DNA of 64,000 bases, from NCBI GenBank assembly GCA_937996235.1, contig CALKVK010000035.1:372001-436000 (forward strand), in the 5' to 3' direction. Below are positions 19,735 to 28,884 of this stretch, piece by piece. The translations under genes and the position numbers were made by a program. A model generated the notes under the pieces. That model was not told the DNA's origin. It saw nothing but the letters and a program-made list of their open reading frames with translations, and made no database searches. The stretch comes from an uncultured bacterium. GTDB taxonomy: Bacteria > Planctomycetota > JAJSAM01 > JAJVHW01. Position 1 is the stretch's first letter; every line of letters starts with the position of its first letter.

Positions 19735-22253
19735 TCGCGCACCTGCCGACGCTCCTCGCCGAGACGCTGCGCTCGGAGCTGCGCTGGGACGCGCTGCCGC
19801 CCGCGTGGGTCGTCGTGCTCGTGGTCCTGCCGCTCGCGGTGCTCGTCGGGTGGTGGGGCTACCGCCGCGAGAGCGACCTCTCGCCCCGCCGGCGCGCGCT
19901 GCTCGCGGGGCTGCGCGCCGCGGCGCTGCTGTTCTTCGCGCTCGTCCTGTGCGGCCCGTACATGGAGCTCTCGGACCTGCGGCGCGTGCGCTCGCACCTC
20001 GTCGTCCTGCTCGACACCTCGGACTCGATGAGCACCGAGGACGCCTACGAGCCCGAGGACGCGCGCGCCCTCGCGAAGGCGACGGGGCTCGGCGAGGACG
20101 CGGTCGCGCACACGCAGCGGCTCGACCTGGCGCGCGCCGTGCTCACGAACCGGGCGAACGGGCTGCTCGAGCGCTGGACCGAGGACTTCCGCGTGCACGT
20201 CCTCACGTTCGGGTCGCAGCTCACGCCGCTCGTCAAGACGGGCGACGACGTGGACGAGGCGGGCGGCGCCGACGCGACCGCGGGCGACGGCGGCGCCGCG
20301 CTCACCCCCGCCGACAGCGTGCGCGCGGCGCTCGGGGGCGTCCGTGCGGGCGAACCCTCCACGCGCATCGGACAGGCCCTGGCGACGCTGCTCGACACGT
20401 TCCGCCTGCGCGACGAGCCCGTCGCGGGCGTGATCGTCGTCTCCGACGGCCAGAACAACGGCGGCGTGCCGCCGCCGCTCGCCGCGGGACGGCGCGCGGG
20501 CACGGCGAAGGTGCCCGTCTTCGCGGTCGGGACGGGCGACCCGCGCTCCCCGCGCAACGTGCACGTCTCGAACCTGCGCGCGAGCGAGGTCGTGCTGGCG
20601 CGCGACGCCGTGCAGTTCCAGTTCTCGGTGCGCGCGAAGGGCTTCGAAGGGCGCCCGGCGCGCATCGAGATGCGCCTCGTCGACGCCGACGGCGCGCCGA
20701 CCGGCGCCCCGCGCCTCGTCACACCCGACTCGATCGTGCTCGAGGGCGGCGACGCGGAGCAGGAGGTGCGCGTCACGCACGTCTTCGAGAGCGCGGGCAC
20801 CTACACGCTGCGCATCGGCGTGCCGCCGCAGCCCGAGGAGCGCATCGAGGTCGACAACTGGGTCACGCACACGATCCGCGTCATCGACCGCAAGATCAAG
20901 GTGCTCTACGTCGACGGCCCGCCGCGCTGGGAGTACCTGTACCTCTCGAACGCGCTCACGCGCGACATCGACACGATGCTCGCGCACACGCTGCTGCTCG
21001 GCGGCGACCCGGCGACGCCCCAGCGCGCGACCCACGCGCCCGGCTGGCAGCCGCTGTCGGCTGCGGAGCGCATGCCGTCGCGCGACAAGCTCTTCGAGTA
21101 CGACGTGGTGATCCTCGGCGACGTGGCGCCCGACGAGCTCGGGCGCACGACCGCGCTCTCCGAGCAGGCGCTGCAGGACCTGCACGAGTTCGTCGAGAAG
21201 GGCGGCGGGCTGATGATGATCGCGGGCGGGCTCGCCAACCCGTCGATGTACCGCGACACGCCGCTCGCGGGGCTGCTGCCCGTCGTGGTGGACCGCACCG
21301 CCGAGGCGCTCGATCCCGAGCTCGACAGCAGCGTCGGGTTCGAGTTCCGCCTCACGCCCGAGGGGCTCGCGAGTCCGCTCATGGACGTGACCGGCGACCC
21401 CGGGCGCTCGAAGCAGCTCTGGGAGAACGCCGAGTCGTGGCGTCAGTACTGGTCCTACCCGGCGCTCCGCGCGAAGACGCTCGCGCGCGTGCTCGCCGTC
21501 TCCGGGGACGCGCGGCACACCAACAAGTTCGGTCCGCGCCCGCTGATCGCGCTGATGCTCTACGGCCGCGGGCGCGTGCTCTACATCGGCGTGGACTCGC
21601 TCTGGTACATGCGCAAGGAGGCGCAGGACCGCTACTTCTACCGCTTCTACGGCGAGGCGGTCCGCAACCTCGCCACGTACAAGCTGCTGGGCGGCAACAA
21701 GCGCTTCAAGATCGCCACCGACCGCGACGAGTACGCGCTCTACGACCCGGTGCGCGTCACGCTCGACGTGCTCGACCGCGACTTCAACCCGTCCACCGAC
21801 GCCGAGCAGACGGTGCAGCTCGACATGCCCGGCGAGCAGCCGGGGACGCGCGAGGTCGTCGACCTCACGGTGCCGGCGGCGGCGCAGCACGAGCCGGGCG
21901 TCTACCGGCGGACGATCGCCCCCGCGCGCCCCGGCCAGTACCGCATCTCGGCCCAGCCGGAGGGCGACGACGACGAGCGGCCCGAGAAGGTGTTCACCGT
22001 GACGCGCAGCTCGCTCGAGGGCCGCGAGCTGCTGCTCGACGAGAAGACGCTGCGCGACATGGCGGACGCGTCCTCCGGCGGGCGCTACATGAACCTCTGG
22101 GAGCTGCCGGAGCTCGCGCCCGCGAAGCGCACGACGCCCGTCCCGACCGACCCGCGCCCGGACCCGCTGTGGGACACGGGGTGGACCCTCGCGATCGCCC
22201 TCGGCCTGCTCGCCGCGGAGTGGCTGCTGCGCAAGCGCTTCCAGCTCGTGTGA
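19731..22253 (+). CDS. VWA/GATase-like membrane protein
   Basis: 840 residues. Two N-terminal membrane helices (about 27-43 and 56-76), then a VWA domain with an intact metal-site DTSDS at 95-99. An Ig-like beta region follows, then a glutaminase-like domain (KIKVLYVDGPPRWEYLYLSN, FEYDVVILGDVAPDELG, VEKGGGLMMIAGG). A single C-terminal membrane helix ends the chain. Same general plan as the preceding gene, so the two may form a membrane pair handled by MoxR. The ATG overlaps the previous stop. Confidence 0.88.
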   Translation: MIAHLPTLLAETLRSELRWDALPPAWVVVLVVLPLAVLVGWWGYRRESDLSPRRRALLAGLRAAALLFFALVLCGPYMELSDLRRVRSHLVVLLDTSDSMSTEDAYEPEDARALAKATGLGEDAVAHTQRLDLARAVLTNRANGLLERWTEDFRVHVLTFGSQLTPLVKTGDDVDEAGGADATAGDGGAALTPADSVRAALGGVRAGEPSTRIGQALATLLDTFRLRDEPVAGVIVVSDGQNNGGVPPPLAAGRRAGTAKVPVFAVGTGDPRSPRNVHVSNLRASEVVLARDAVQFQFSVRAKGFEGRPARIEMRLVDADGAPTGAPRLVTPDSIVLEGGDAEQEVRVTHVFESAGTYTLRIGVPPQPEERIEVDNWVTHTIRVIDRKIKVLYVDGPPRWEYLYLSNALTRDIDTMLAHTLLLGGDPATPQRATHAPGWQPLSAAERMPSRDKLFEYDVVILGDVAPDELGRTTALSEQALQDLHEFVEKGGGLMMIAGGLANPSMYRDTPLAGLLPVVVDRTAEALDPELDSSVGFEFRLTPEGLASPLMDVTGDPGRSKQLWENAESWRQYWSYPALRAKTLARVLAVSGDARHTNKFGPRPLIALMLYGRGRVLYIGVDSLWYMRKEAQDRYFYRFYGEAVRNLATYKLLGGNKRFKIATDRDEYALYDPVRVTLDVLDRDFNPSTDAEQTVQLDMPGEQPGTREVVDLTVPAAAQHEPGVYRRTIAPARPGQYRISAQPEGDDDERPEKVFTVTRSSLEGRELLLDEKTLRDMADASSGGRYMNLWELPELAPAKRTTPVPTDPRPDPLWDTGWTLAIALGLLAAEWLLRKRFQLV

Positions 22254-22279
22254 ACGCCCGTGTGCAGGAGACGCCGCCC

Positions 22280-25200
22280 GTGAGACCGCGCCGCTCCGCC
22301 GGGAGCTTCGCACGCATCGGGGGCGCGCTCGCGCTCGCCGCGTGGTGCGCACTCGGCGCGCCGCACGCGGCGCGGGCGCAGGACTTCGAGATCGGTCGCT
22401 CGTACCGCGTCGCCGACCACGACGAGCTGCGCGCGCTGGTGCAGCGCGTCACGGAGGCGCTCGCCGCGAAGCGCGACGCCGACGCGGTCGACGCGCTGGA
22501 CCGCCTGCTCGCACGGACGCGCGACGGCGGGCTCGTCGTGCAGGTGCCGTCCACGGGGACGGCGCGCTTCGAGGGCGCCGAGATCGCGGCGCGACGCCTC
22601 TTCGACGCGCTCCCGCCGTCGGCGCTCGCCGAGTGGGAGCGCCGCCACCGCGCCGACGCCGAGGCGCTGCTCGAGCGCGGCGTCCGCCTGCGGCGCACCG
22701 ACGACCTCGCGGAGGCGGCCCGCCTCTACCCGCTGCGCGACGTGCGCCGCCGCGCACACGAGGCGCTCGCCGAGCTGCAGCTCGTCCGCGGCGAGTTCGC
22801 GCGCGCGGCGCACCAGCTGCGCGAGCTGCTGGCCGTGACGGACACGCCGGCCGAGAAGGCCAACGTCTTCGCGCGGCTCGCGTTCGCTCTCGCGCAGCGC
22901 GGCGACCGCGCGGGCGTGGACCGCGTGCGCACGCTCGCGACGGCGGTGCTCGGCGAGGCCGTGCCCGGGCCCGAGGGCGCGGAGCCGCTCTTCGCGTTCG
23001 TCGAGCGCATGCAGCGTCTCGCCGGACCCGGGCGGGCGCGCGGGGCGTGGCCGACGTTCGGCGGCGACGAGCACGGCAGCGCCGTCGCGGACGCACCGCC
23101 GCGCCCGGAGGCGAAGCCGCGCTGGGAGATCGCCAGCGGCTACCAGCAGGGCACCGAGACGAACGACGACCAGAGCTGGGGGCGGCGGCGCGAGGACACG
23201 GCGCACCGGCCCGTGGCTCCCGTCGTCGCGAACGGGATCGTGTACGTCTCCGACGGGCTGCGTCTGCGCGCGGTGGACCTCTCGTCGGGGCGGCTCCTCT
23301 GGCAGGCCGACACGCGGCAGCGCGCCCCGGTCTGGCGCGACAACGTGCAGGCGCTCTTCGCGCCGACCGTGGCCGACGGCGTCGTGTACGCGGCGCTCGC
23401 GACGCGCTCGGACGCGCCGCAGATGGACCGCGTCTTCTTCGGCCACATCATCGTGTACTCGCGCCCCCACCGCGCCCTCGGCGCCTGGGACGCGCGCTCC
23501 GGCGAGAAGCTGTGGTCGCTCGCCGACGAGGACATCGTGGGCCGCCCGGACGCGGAGTACGTCACCCACGAGTCCGTCGCGGCACCGCCGCTCGTGGTCG
23601 GCGACGACGTCATCGTCGCCGTCTGGACCTACGTGTCGGACTTCGACGTGCGGCTCGTGTGCCTCGACCGCCACACGGGGCGGCTGCGCTGGCGGCGCAG
23701 CATCGCGCAGGGCCAGCAGGAGCTCAACCTGTTCGGGCGCCCCGTGAAGGAGCTCGCGACCTCGCCGCTGGCCGAGCTGGACGGCGTCGTCTACCTCGCG
23801 ACGGGCCTGGGCGTCGCCGCGGCGGTGCGCGTGGAGGACGGGCGCGTGGAGTGGCTGGCGGCCTACCCGCAGACCGCGATCCCGCCCTCGCAGTACTGGT
23901 ACGAGACACGCGAACGCGCCGTGCACTTCCGCCCGTCGCCCGTCGCCGCGACGCGTACGACCGTCGTCATGGCGCCTCCGGAATCGCCGTACGTGCTGGG
24001 GCTCGACCCCCGCGACGGGAGCACGCGCTGGCGCGTCGGGACGAACGCCCCGGTGTACTCGTTCGAGCGCCTGCTCGGCGTGGCGTCCGGCCGCGCGTAC
24101 CTGCTCGGACGCCGCCTCGCGGCGATCGACCTCGAGAGCGGGGAGCGCGTCTGGACGGAGCGCGAGGCGGGGCAGCTCCTCGGGGCGGGCGGCGAGCCGG
24201 TCGACGGCGCGGCCGTGGGAGCGGGGGTCGTCACGGCCGACGCCGTGTACGTGCCGCTCGCCGACGGGGTGGCGATCTGCGACCCGTCCAGCGGACGACA
24301 GACCGACTTCTGGCCGCTGCCGCCGCGCCCGCCGTCGGACCTGGTGTCCGCGGACTCCGCGCTGCTGCTCGTGGCCCGCAACCGCATCGCGGCGCACTAC
24401 CGCTACGAGGAGCGGCGCGACCGCCTGCTCGCGCGCATCGCCAAGGCCCCGGACGACCCGCGCCTGCGCCTCGAGGCGGGCGAGGTCTTCCGCTCCGCCG
24501 GACGCCTCGACGACGCGGCCTCGTCGCTCGAGACCGGGATGCGCCACCTCGACGGACTCGCTCCGCAGGCGCGCGAGCGGGTCGAGGCGGCGCTGCGCGC
24601 CGCGCTCTTCGCCACCTACCTGGACCGGGCGCAGGAGGCCGTCGTGGGCGGCGCGGCGCGCGCCGCGATCGAGGACCTCCGGCGCGCGGTGGACGTGGCG
24701 CCGGAGCGCGGCGACGCCGTGCGCGCGCTGCTGCAGATCGCCGAGTGCGACGCGGGCGCGGCCGGCGACGCGGCGCTCGGACGCGTGCGCAGCGAGTTCC
24801 CGGACGTGCGGGTGACGCTCGCGGGCACCGGGCGGGTGCACGCAGCCGCCTTCGCGGCGTTCCGTCTCGCGGACCGCCGCATCGGCGCGGGCGACGTGGC
24901 GGGCGCCGTCGCCCTCTGGCTCGACCTGCTCGAGGCGCACGCCGACGAGGACCTGGGGCGGACGGACGTGCGCGGCGCCGTCGGCGAGCGGCTCGCCGCC
25001 GCGCGCCGCGCGCACGGCGACGTCGTCGACGCGCAGGTCCGCGCGCGGGCCGAGCGCGCGTTCGGCGTCGCGCGCGACGCGGGCGACGCCGCGGCGCTCG
25101 AGCGCGTCGTGCGGACCTACCCCGACGCCCGCACGCAGGCCGACGCGGGCCTGCTGGCGGCTCGGCTCTACCTCGACTCCGGCGACGCGCGCAGCGCGGC

Positions 25201-26686
25201 GGCGCTCCTGCGGCTGCTCGCCTCGGCCGAAGTCGCGCCGGCGGACGCGGCGCGCGCGCTGTGGCTCCTCGCGGACGCGTTCCGTGCGTCCGCCGACACG
25301 AGCGGCGAGCGGCTGACGCTGCAGCGGCTGCGGCGCGAGTACCCGGAGGAGTCGCTCGACGGGGTGCGCGTCGCGGACGCCGTCCGCGAGCGGCTCGCCG
25401 ACCCGCGACTGGCGGGGCCGTCGCAGGATCTGCCGGCGCCGCAGCCTCCGCTGCAGATGCTGTGGGACGTCTCGGCCGGCGACGGCCGCGGCGCAGGGCT
25501 CGTCCTCGTCTCGCTCGAGGGCAGCGTCCCGGCGTCGCTCGGCGCGCGGCTCGTGGCGCTGCAGTCGAGCTCCCTGGTGCTGCTCGACGCCGCGTCCGGC
25601 CGGGCGGAGTGGCGCGTGCCGACCGACCTCGACGCGCGGCGGCTGACCGCGACCGACGACGCGCTCGTCGTGATCGGCGAGGCGCAGCGCCCGTCCACGG
25701 GCACCGTGGTCCGTGCGTTCGCGCTGGCCGACGGGTCCCGCCTCTGGTCGCGCGCGGTCGAGGGTCTCTACCGCGAGTCGACCGCCGCGCAGGGACTCGC
25801 GTACGTGCTCCACACGGGCGACGAGGACGACGGCGCGTCCACGTACCTGCTGACCGCGATCGACCTGCAGTCCGGCCTGGTGGCCGCGTCGCGGGAGCTC
25901 GCCGACCGCCCCGTCGCCGACATGCTCGTGTCCGACGGCGCGGTGATCGTGCCGACGGCGTCCCCCTCGTCGGCGCGCGAGAGCATCCTCAGCAGCTACG
26001 ACGCGACGACGCTCGCCCTCCGGGGGACGACGCCGGCGTCGACGCCGTTCGCGCGTGCGCTGGCCGCCGTACCGGGGACGGGCCTCGCGGTCGCGCTGCG
26101 CGACGAGCGCACGCTGATCGGCGTCGACCTCGCGACCGGGACGGAGCGGTGGTCCCACGACACGGGGAAGCGCATCAACGCGCTGTTCGGCTCGGGCGCG
26201 CGCGTCGTGGCGGCGCTCGACCCGAACGCGGTCGCGTGCCTCGACGCCGCAACGGGCGAGGTCGCGTGGGAGCACGACCTCGGCACCGACGGCGACCTCG
26301 GCTGGCAGGGGCTGGCGGTCGCGGACGGCCTCGTCGCGGCCGTGCTCACGCCGCCCGACGCCGCGGACCGCGTGCTCGCGCTGGCGCTCGACGCCGCGTC
26401 CGGCGAGCGCCTGTGGCAGACGGCGATCCCGGGCGTCGGCGTCGGCGTGCCGCGCGCGTCGCCGCACGTCTGCCGCGACGTCGTCGCGGTCGAGGTGAAC
26501 GAGCGCGGCCCCGGCCGCACGTACCGCTGCCGGGTCGTCCTGCTCGACCGCGCGCGCGGCACGCAGGCGGACCTGCTGGAGCACCCGGAGATCGGCCGCA
26601 ACTGGCAGCAGGTGGTGTACGACCGCGGGTACGTCGCGCTGACCTACCTCGGCGCGCTCGCGGTCTACGGGGGCGCGCCCCGGTGA
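22280..26686 (+). CDS. Large secreted protein with two PQQ-like propeller regions and a TPR linker
   Basis: 1468 residues. The GTG at 22280 is chosen because AGGAG lies 9 bases upstream and a good signal peptide follows (ending ARAQDFEIG). An upstream GTG overlapping the previous stop (22250) is the alternative. After a helical segment (about 30-250), blades of a first propeller carry IVYVSDGLRLRAVDLSSG and LVCLDRHTGRLRW. Residues ~700-1060 are TPR-like helices. A second propeller then follows (LVLLDAASGRAEWRV, VACLDAATGEVAW). No metal or heme site is seen. It follows the VWA gene by 26 bases. Confidence 0.85.
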   Translation: MRPRRSAGSFARIGGALALAAWCALGAPHAARAQDFEIGRSYRVADHDELRALVQRVTEALAAKRDADAVDALDRLLARTRDGGLVVQVPSTGTARFEGAEIAARRLFDALPPSALAEWERRHRADAEALLERGVRLRRTDDLAEAARLYPLRDVRRRAHEALAELQLVRGEFARAAHQLRELLAVTDTPAEKANVFARLAFALAQRGDRAGVDRVRTLATAVLGEAVPGPEGAEPLFAFVERMQRLAGPGRARGAWPTFGGDEHGSAVADAPPRPEAKPRWEIASGYQQGTETNDDQSWGRRREDTAHRPVAPVVANGIVYVSDGLRLRAVDLSSGRLLWQADTRQRAPVWRDNVQALFAPTVADGVVYAALATRSDAPQMDRVFFGHIIVYSRPHRALGAWDARSGEKLWSLADEDIVGRPDAEYVTHESVAAPPLVVGDDVIVAVWTYVSDFDVRLVCLDRHTGRLRWRRSIAQGQQELNLFGRPVKELATSPLAELDGVVYLATGLGVAAAVRVEDGRVEWLAAYPQTAIPPSQYWYETRERAVHFRPSPVAATRTTVVMAPPESPYVLGLDPRDGSTRWRVGTNAPVYSFERLLGVASGRAYLLGRRLAAIDLESGERVWTEREAGQLLGAGGEPVDGAAVGAGVVTADAVYVPLADGVAICDPSSGRQTDFWPLPPRPPSDLVSADSALLLVARNRIAAHYRYEERRDRLLARIAKAPDDPRLRLEAGEVFRSAGRLDDAASSLETGMRHLDGLAPQARERVEAALRAALFATYLDRAQEAVVGGAARAAIEDLRRAVDVAPERGDAVRALLQIAECDAGAAGDAALGRVRSEFPDVRVTLAGTGRVHAAAFAAFRLADRRIGAGDVAGAVALWLDLLEAHADEDLGRTDVRGAVGERLAAARRAHGDVVDAQVRARAERAFGVARDAGDAAALERVVRTYPDARTQADAGLLAARLYLDSGDARSAAALLRLLASAEVAPADAARALWLLADAFRASADTSGERLTLQRLRREYPEESLDGVRVADAVRERLADPRLAGPSQDLPAPQPPLQMLWDVSAGDGRGAGLVLVSLEGSVPASLGARLVALQSSSLVLLDAASGRAEWRVPTDLDARRLTATDDALVVIGEAQRPSTGTVVRAFALADGSRLWSRAVEGLYRESTAAQGLAYVLHTGDEDDGASTYLLTAIDLQSGLVAASRELADRPVADMLVSDGAVIVPTASPSSARESILSSYDATTLALRGTTPASTPFARALAAVPGTGLAVALRDERTLIGVDLATGTERWSHDTGKRINALFGSGARVVAALDPNAVACLDAATGEVAWEHDLGTDGDLGWQGLAVADGLVAAVLTPPDAADRVLALALDAASGERLWQTAIPGVGVGVPRASPHVCRDVVAVEVNERGPGRTYRCRVVLLDRARGTQADLLEHPEIGRNWQQVVYDRGYVALTYLGALAVYGGAPR

Positions 26687-26771
26687 GCCGGAACAGCCGA
26701 CCCCGTTCGCGCGTCTATTGCAGCAGGCGCGCCGCCGCGCGCCCGCGTCCACGTCCACGACAGGAGGACCG

Positions 26772-27986
26772 TTGAGACCGCCCCTGTGCCGTGTGCTCCC
26801 CGTCGTCGTGCTGTGCGCCGCCGCCGCGCTCGGCGTCTGGCCGCTCACCGCACGCACGCAGGAGGGCGACGGGACGGGCTCCCTCGCGACGCCCGCGTCG
26901 CGCCGCGCGGCCGCGAAGGCGCTCGAGTGGCTGGCGGAGCACCAGCGCGAGGACGGCGCGTGGCACTGCGACGTCGGCTTCAAGGTCAACGACCAGTACC
27001 AGGTCGAGCAGCGCAACGAGCCGCACGTCGGCGTGACGGCGCTCGGCGCCACGGCGTTCCTGGCGTCGGGCTCGGTGCCAGGCCGGGGTCGCTACGCGAA
27101 GAACGTCGAGCGTGCCCTCGACTACGTGTTGTCGGTGCAGAACCCCGAGACCGGCGAGATCAGCGCGAACGGCACGCGCATGTACAGCCACGCCTTCGCG
27201 ACCCTGTTCCTTGCCGAGGTCTTCGGGATGACGCGCGACGCGCGCGTCAAGACGGCGCTGCAGCGCGCGGCGCGCTTCACCTGGACGGCGCAGAACCTCC
27301 AGGGCGGCTGGCGCTACGTGCCGAACGCCGAGGACTCGGACATGTCCATCACCGTCTGCCAGGTGGTGGCGCTGCGCGCGGCGCGCAACAAGGGCATCCA
27401 GGTCCCGCGCGAGAGCATCGACAAGGCGGTCGAGTACGTGCTGCGCTCGGCGGTCACGCAGGACCGCCCGGACTTCGAGCGCGGCTCGTTCCTGTACCAG
27501 TTCGCGTCGGTCAACCGGGCGGCGCAGGCGAACACGCGCACGTCGTTCGCGCTGACCGCAGCCGGCCTGACGACCCTCTACGGCGCAGGCCTCTACAGCG
27601 ACGACGACATCCGGCGCTTCATCGCCGAACGCGACGTGACGGAGTACACGGAGCGCCGCCGCCCCGCCCCCTCGTTCCAGTCGATGCTGTCGTACCTGCT
27701 GCGGCACTACGACGACCACTCGTCGCGCGACGCCGCGGAGCACTACTTCTACTTCTACGGCAACTACTACGCCGCCCAGGCGCTGTACATCGCGGGCGGG
27801 CGCGAGTGGGAGGCGTACTACACGCGCCTGCGCGACGACCTCGTCGCGCGTCAGCTCGACGACGGCCAGTGGCCGTGCAACGTCACCTTCTCGGAGGGGC
27901 GGCGCGTCGAGTACCCGCTCTCGACGGCGATCGGCGCGATGCTGCTGCAGATCCCGAACAACTACCTGCCGATCTTCCAGCGCTGA
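26772..27986 (+). CDS. Alpha-toroid (squalene-cyclase/prenyltransferase repeat-like) secreted protein 1
   Basis: 404 residues after a TTG start at 26772, which is supported by AGGAGG four bases upstream and an immediate signal peptide. An in-frame TTG at 26718 is less likely. QW-like repeats of the alpha/alpha-toroid fold are visible: HQREDGAWHC, NLQGGWRYVP, LDDGQWPCNV. The DxDD(T) acid motif of squalene-hopene cyclases is absent, so a non-enzymatic or different role is likely. The C-terminus ends LPIFQR, shared with the second toroid protein at 37344-38591. Tyr-rich DYYFYFYGNYY-like stretch near residue 325. Confidence 0.8.
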   Translation: MRPPLCRVLPVVVLCAAAALGVWPLTARTQEGDGTGSLATPASRRAAAKALEWLAEHQREDGAWHCDVGFKVNDQYQVEQRNEPHVGVTALGATAFLASGSVPGRGRYAKNVERALDYVLSVQNPETGEISANGTRMYSHAFATLFLAEVFGMTRDARVKTALQRAARFTWTAQNLQGGWRYVPNAEDSDMSITVCQVVALRAARNKGIQVPRESIDKAVEYVLRSAVTQDRPDFERGSFLYQFASVNRAAQANTRTSFALTAAGLTTLYGAGLYSDDDIRRFIAERDVTEYTERRRPAPSFQSMLSYLLRHYDDHSSRDAAEHYFYFYGNYYAAQALYIAGGREWEAYYTRLRDDLVARQLDDGQWPCNVTFSEGRRVEYPLSTAIGAMLLQIPNNYLPIFQR

Positions 27987-28091
27987 GGGCGGACGGCGGC
28001 GGCGGGCGCGCGGCGGCGCGCGGAACCCGGGGCGCACGGGCGCAGCCTCGGCGCGCGGGCGTTCAAACGCGCGGCCGGACCCCGCGGCGGC

Positions 28092-28147
28092 GTACGATCT
28101 CGAATTCTCGGATCGTCGTGAACCACCCCATGGGTCGGGGGTTCCAC
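28092..28147 (+). promoter_or_regulatory. Candidate control region of the ECF sigma gene
   Basis: The 177-bp gap before the sigma gene contains TACGAT (28092-28097, TAnnnT form), a perfect inverted repeat ACGATC (28094-28099)/GATCGT (28111-28116), and TGAACC at 28119-28124, an AAC-type -35 as used by many ECF sigma factors. An imperfect hairpin spans 28118-28147. Autoregulation is an inference. Confidence 0.3.
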
Positions 28148-28163
28148 GGTTCGTGCCGATCCC

Positions 28164-28760
28164 ATGTCCGCGTCCGACCAGGCAGATTCCGTCCGTTGCA
28201 TGGAGCGCCTCGCCGCCGGCGACGAGTCGGCGCTGGCGGAGCTCTACGAGCGATGGTCACGTCCGCTCCTGAGCTTCCTGTACGGCATGTGCCGCGACAG
28301 GGACCTCGCCGAGGACCTGATGCAGGGCGTGTTCGTGAAGGTCTGGCGCGCCGCCCCGCGCTACGAGCCGCTGGCGAAGTTCTCGACGTGGCTGTTCCAG
28401 ATCGCGCGCAACCACTGGCTGAACGAGCGCGAGAAGAAGCTGCGGCGCATCCGCCCGAGCTCGCTGGACAGCGCCGGACTCGACGAGGACGGTCCGTCGC
28501 TCGCCTCGCAGGTCCCCGGGCACGAGCCGCAGCCCGCCGAACACGCGCTCTCGGGCGAGTTGGGCGGGCGCATCCAGGCGGCGGTGGCGCGGCTGCCGGA
28601 GAAGCTGCGCTCGGTCTGGGTGCTCGGCGCGGCGCAAGGGCTGCCCTACAAGGAAGTGTCCGAGATCCTGGACATCCCCGTCGGCACGGTGAAGTCCCGG
28701 ATGTTCCAGGCCGTGCGCGTGTTGCGCGAAGAGCTCGAGCCATACGTCGAACAGGGATGA
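28164..28760 (+). CDS. ECF-type RNA polymerase sigma factor
   Basis: 198 residues. Region 2 occupies ~15-90 (DLAEDLMQGVFVKVWRAAPRYEP, FSTWLFQIARNHWLNE). Region 4 occupies ~130-190 (LPEKLRSVWVLGAAQGLPYKEVSEILDIP with helix-turn-helix, then VGTVKSRMFQAVRVLREEL). No region 1 or 3, hence group 4. The next gene encodes a FecR-domain membrane protein, the expected anti-sigma partner. Few regulon members can be guessed beyond its own operon. Confidence 0.93.
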   Translation: MSASDQADSVRCMERLAAGDESALAELYERWSRPLLSFLYGMCRDRDLAEDLMQGVFVKVWRAAPRYEPLAKFSTWLFQIARNHWLNEREKKLRRIRPSSLDSAGLDEDGPSLASQVPGHEPQPAEHALSGELGGRIQAAVARLPEKLRSVWVLGAAQGLPYKEVSEILDIPVGTVKSRMFQAVRVLREELEPYVEQG

Positions 28761-28884
28761 CGGCGCCGACCGCGCTCCGCGCACCGCCATGCGGTCGCGG
28801 CTGCGCCGTCCAAGCCGTACGCTGCGAGCGCGTCCCCTGCGGGGCACGTCGCACCGTCTCGCCCGCCGCCGGTTGCTGCCCGAC

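Noticed and set aside
26772..27986. Functional squalene-hopene cyclase
   Set aside because: Toroid repeats are present but the DxDD acid motif is missing and the protein is exported; a cyclase reaction is not supported.
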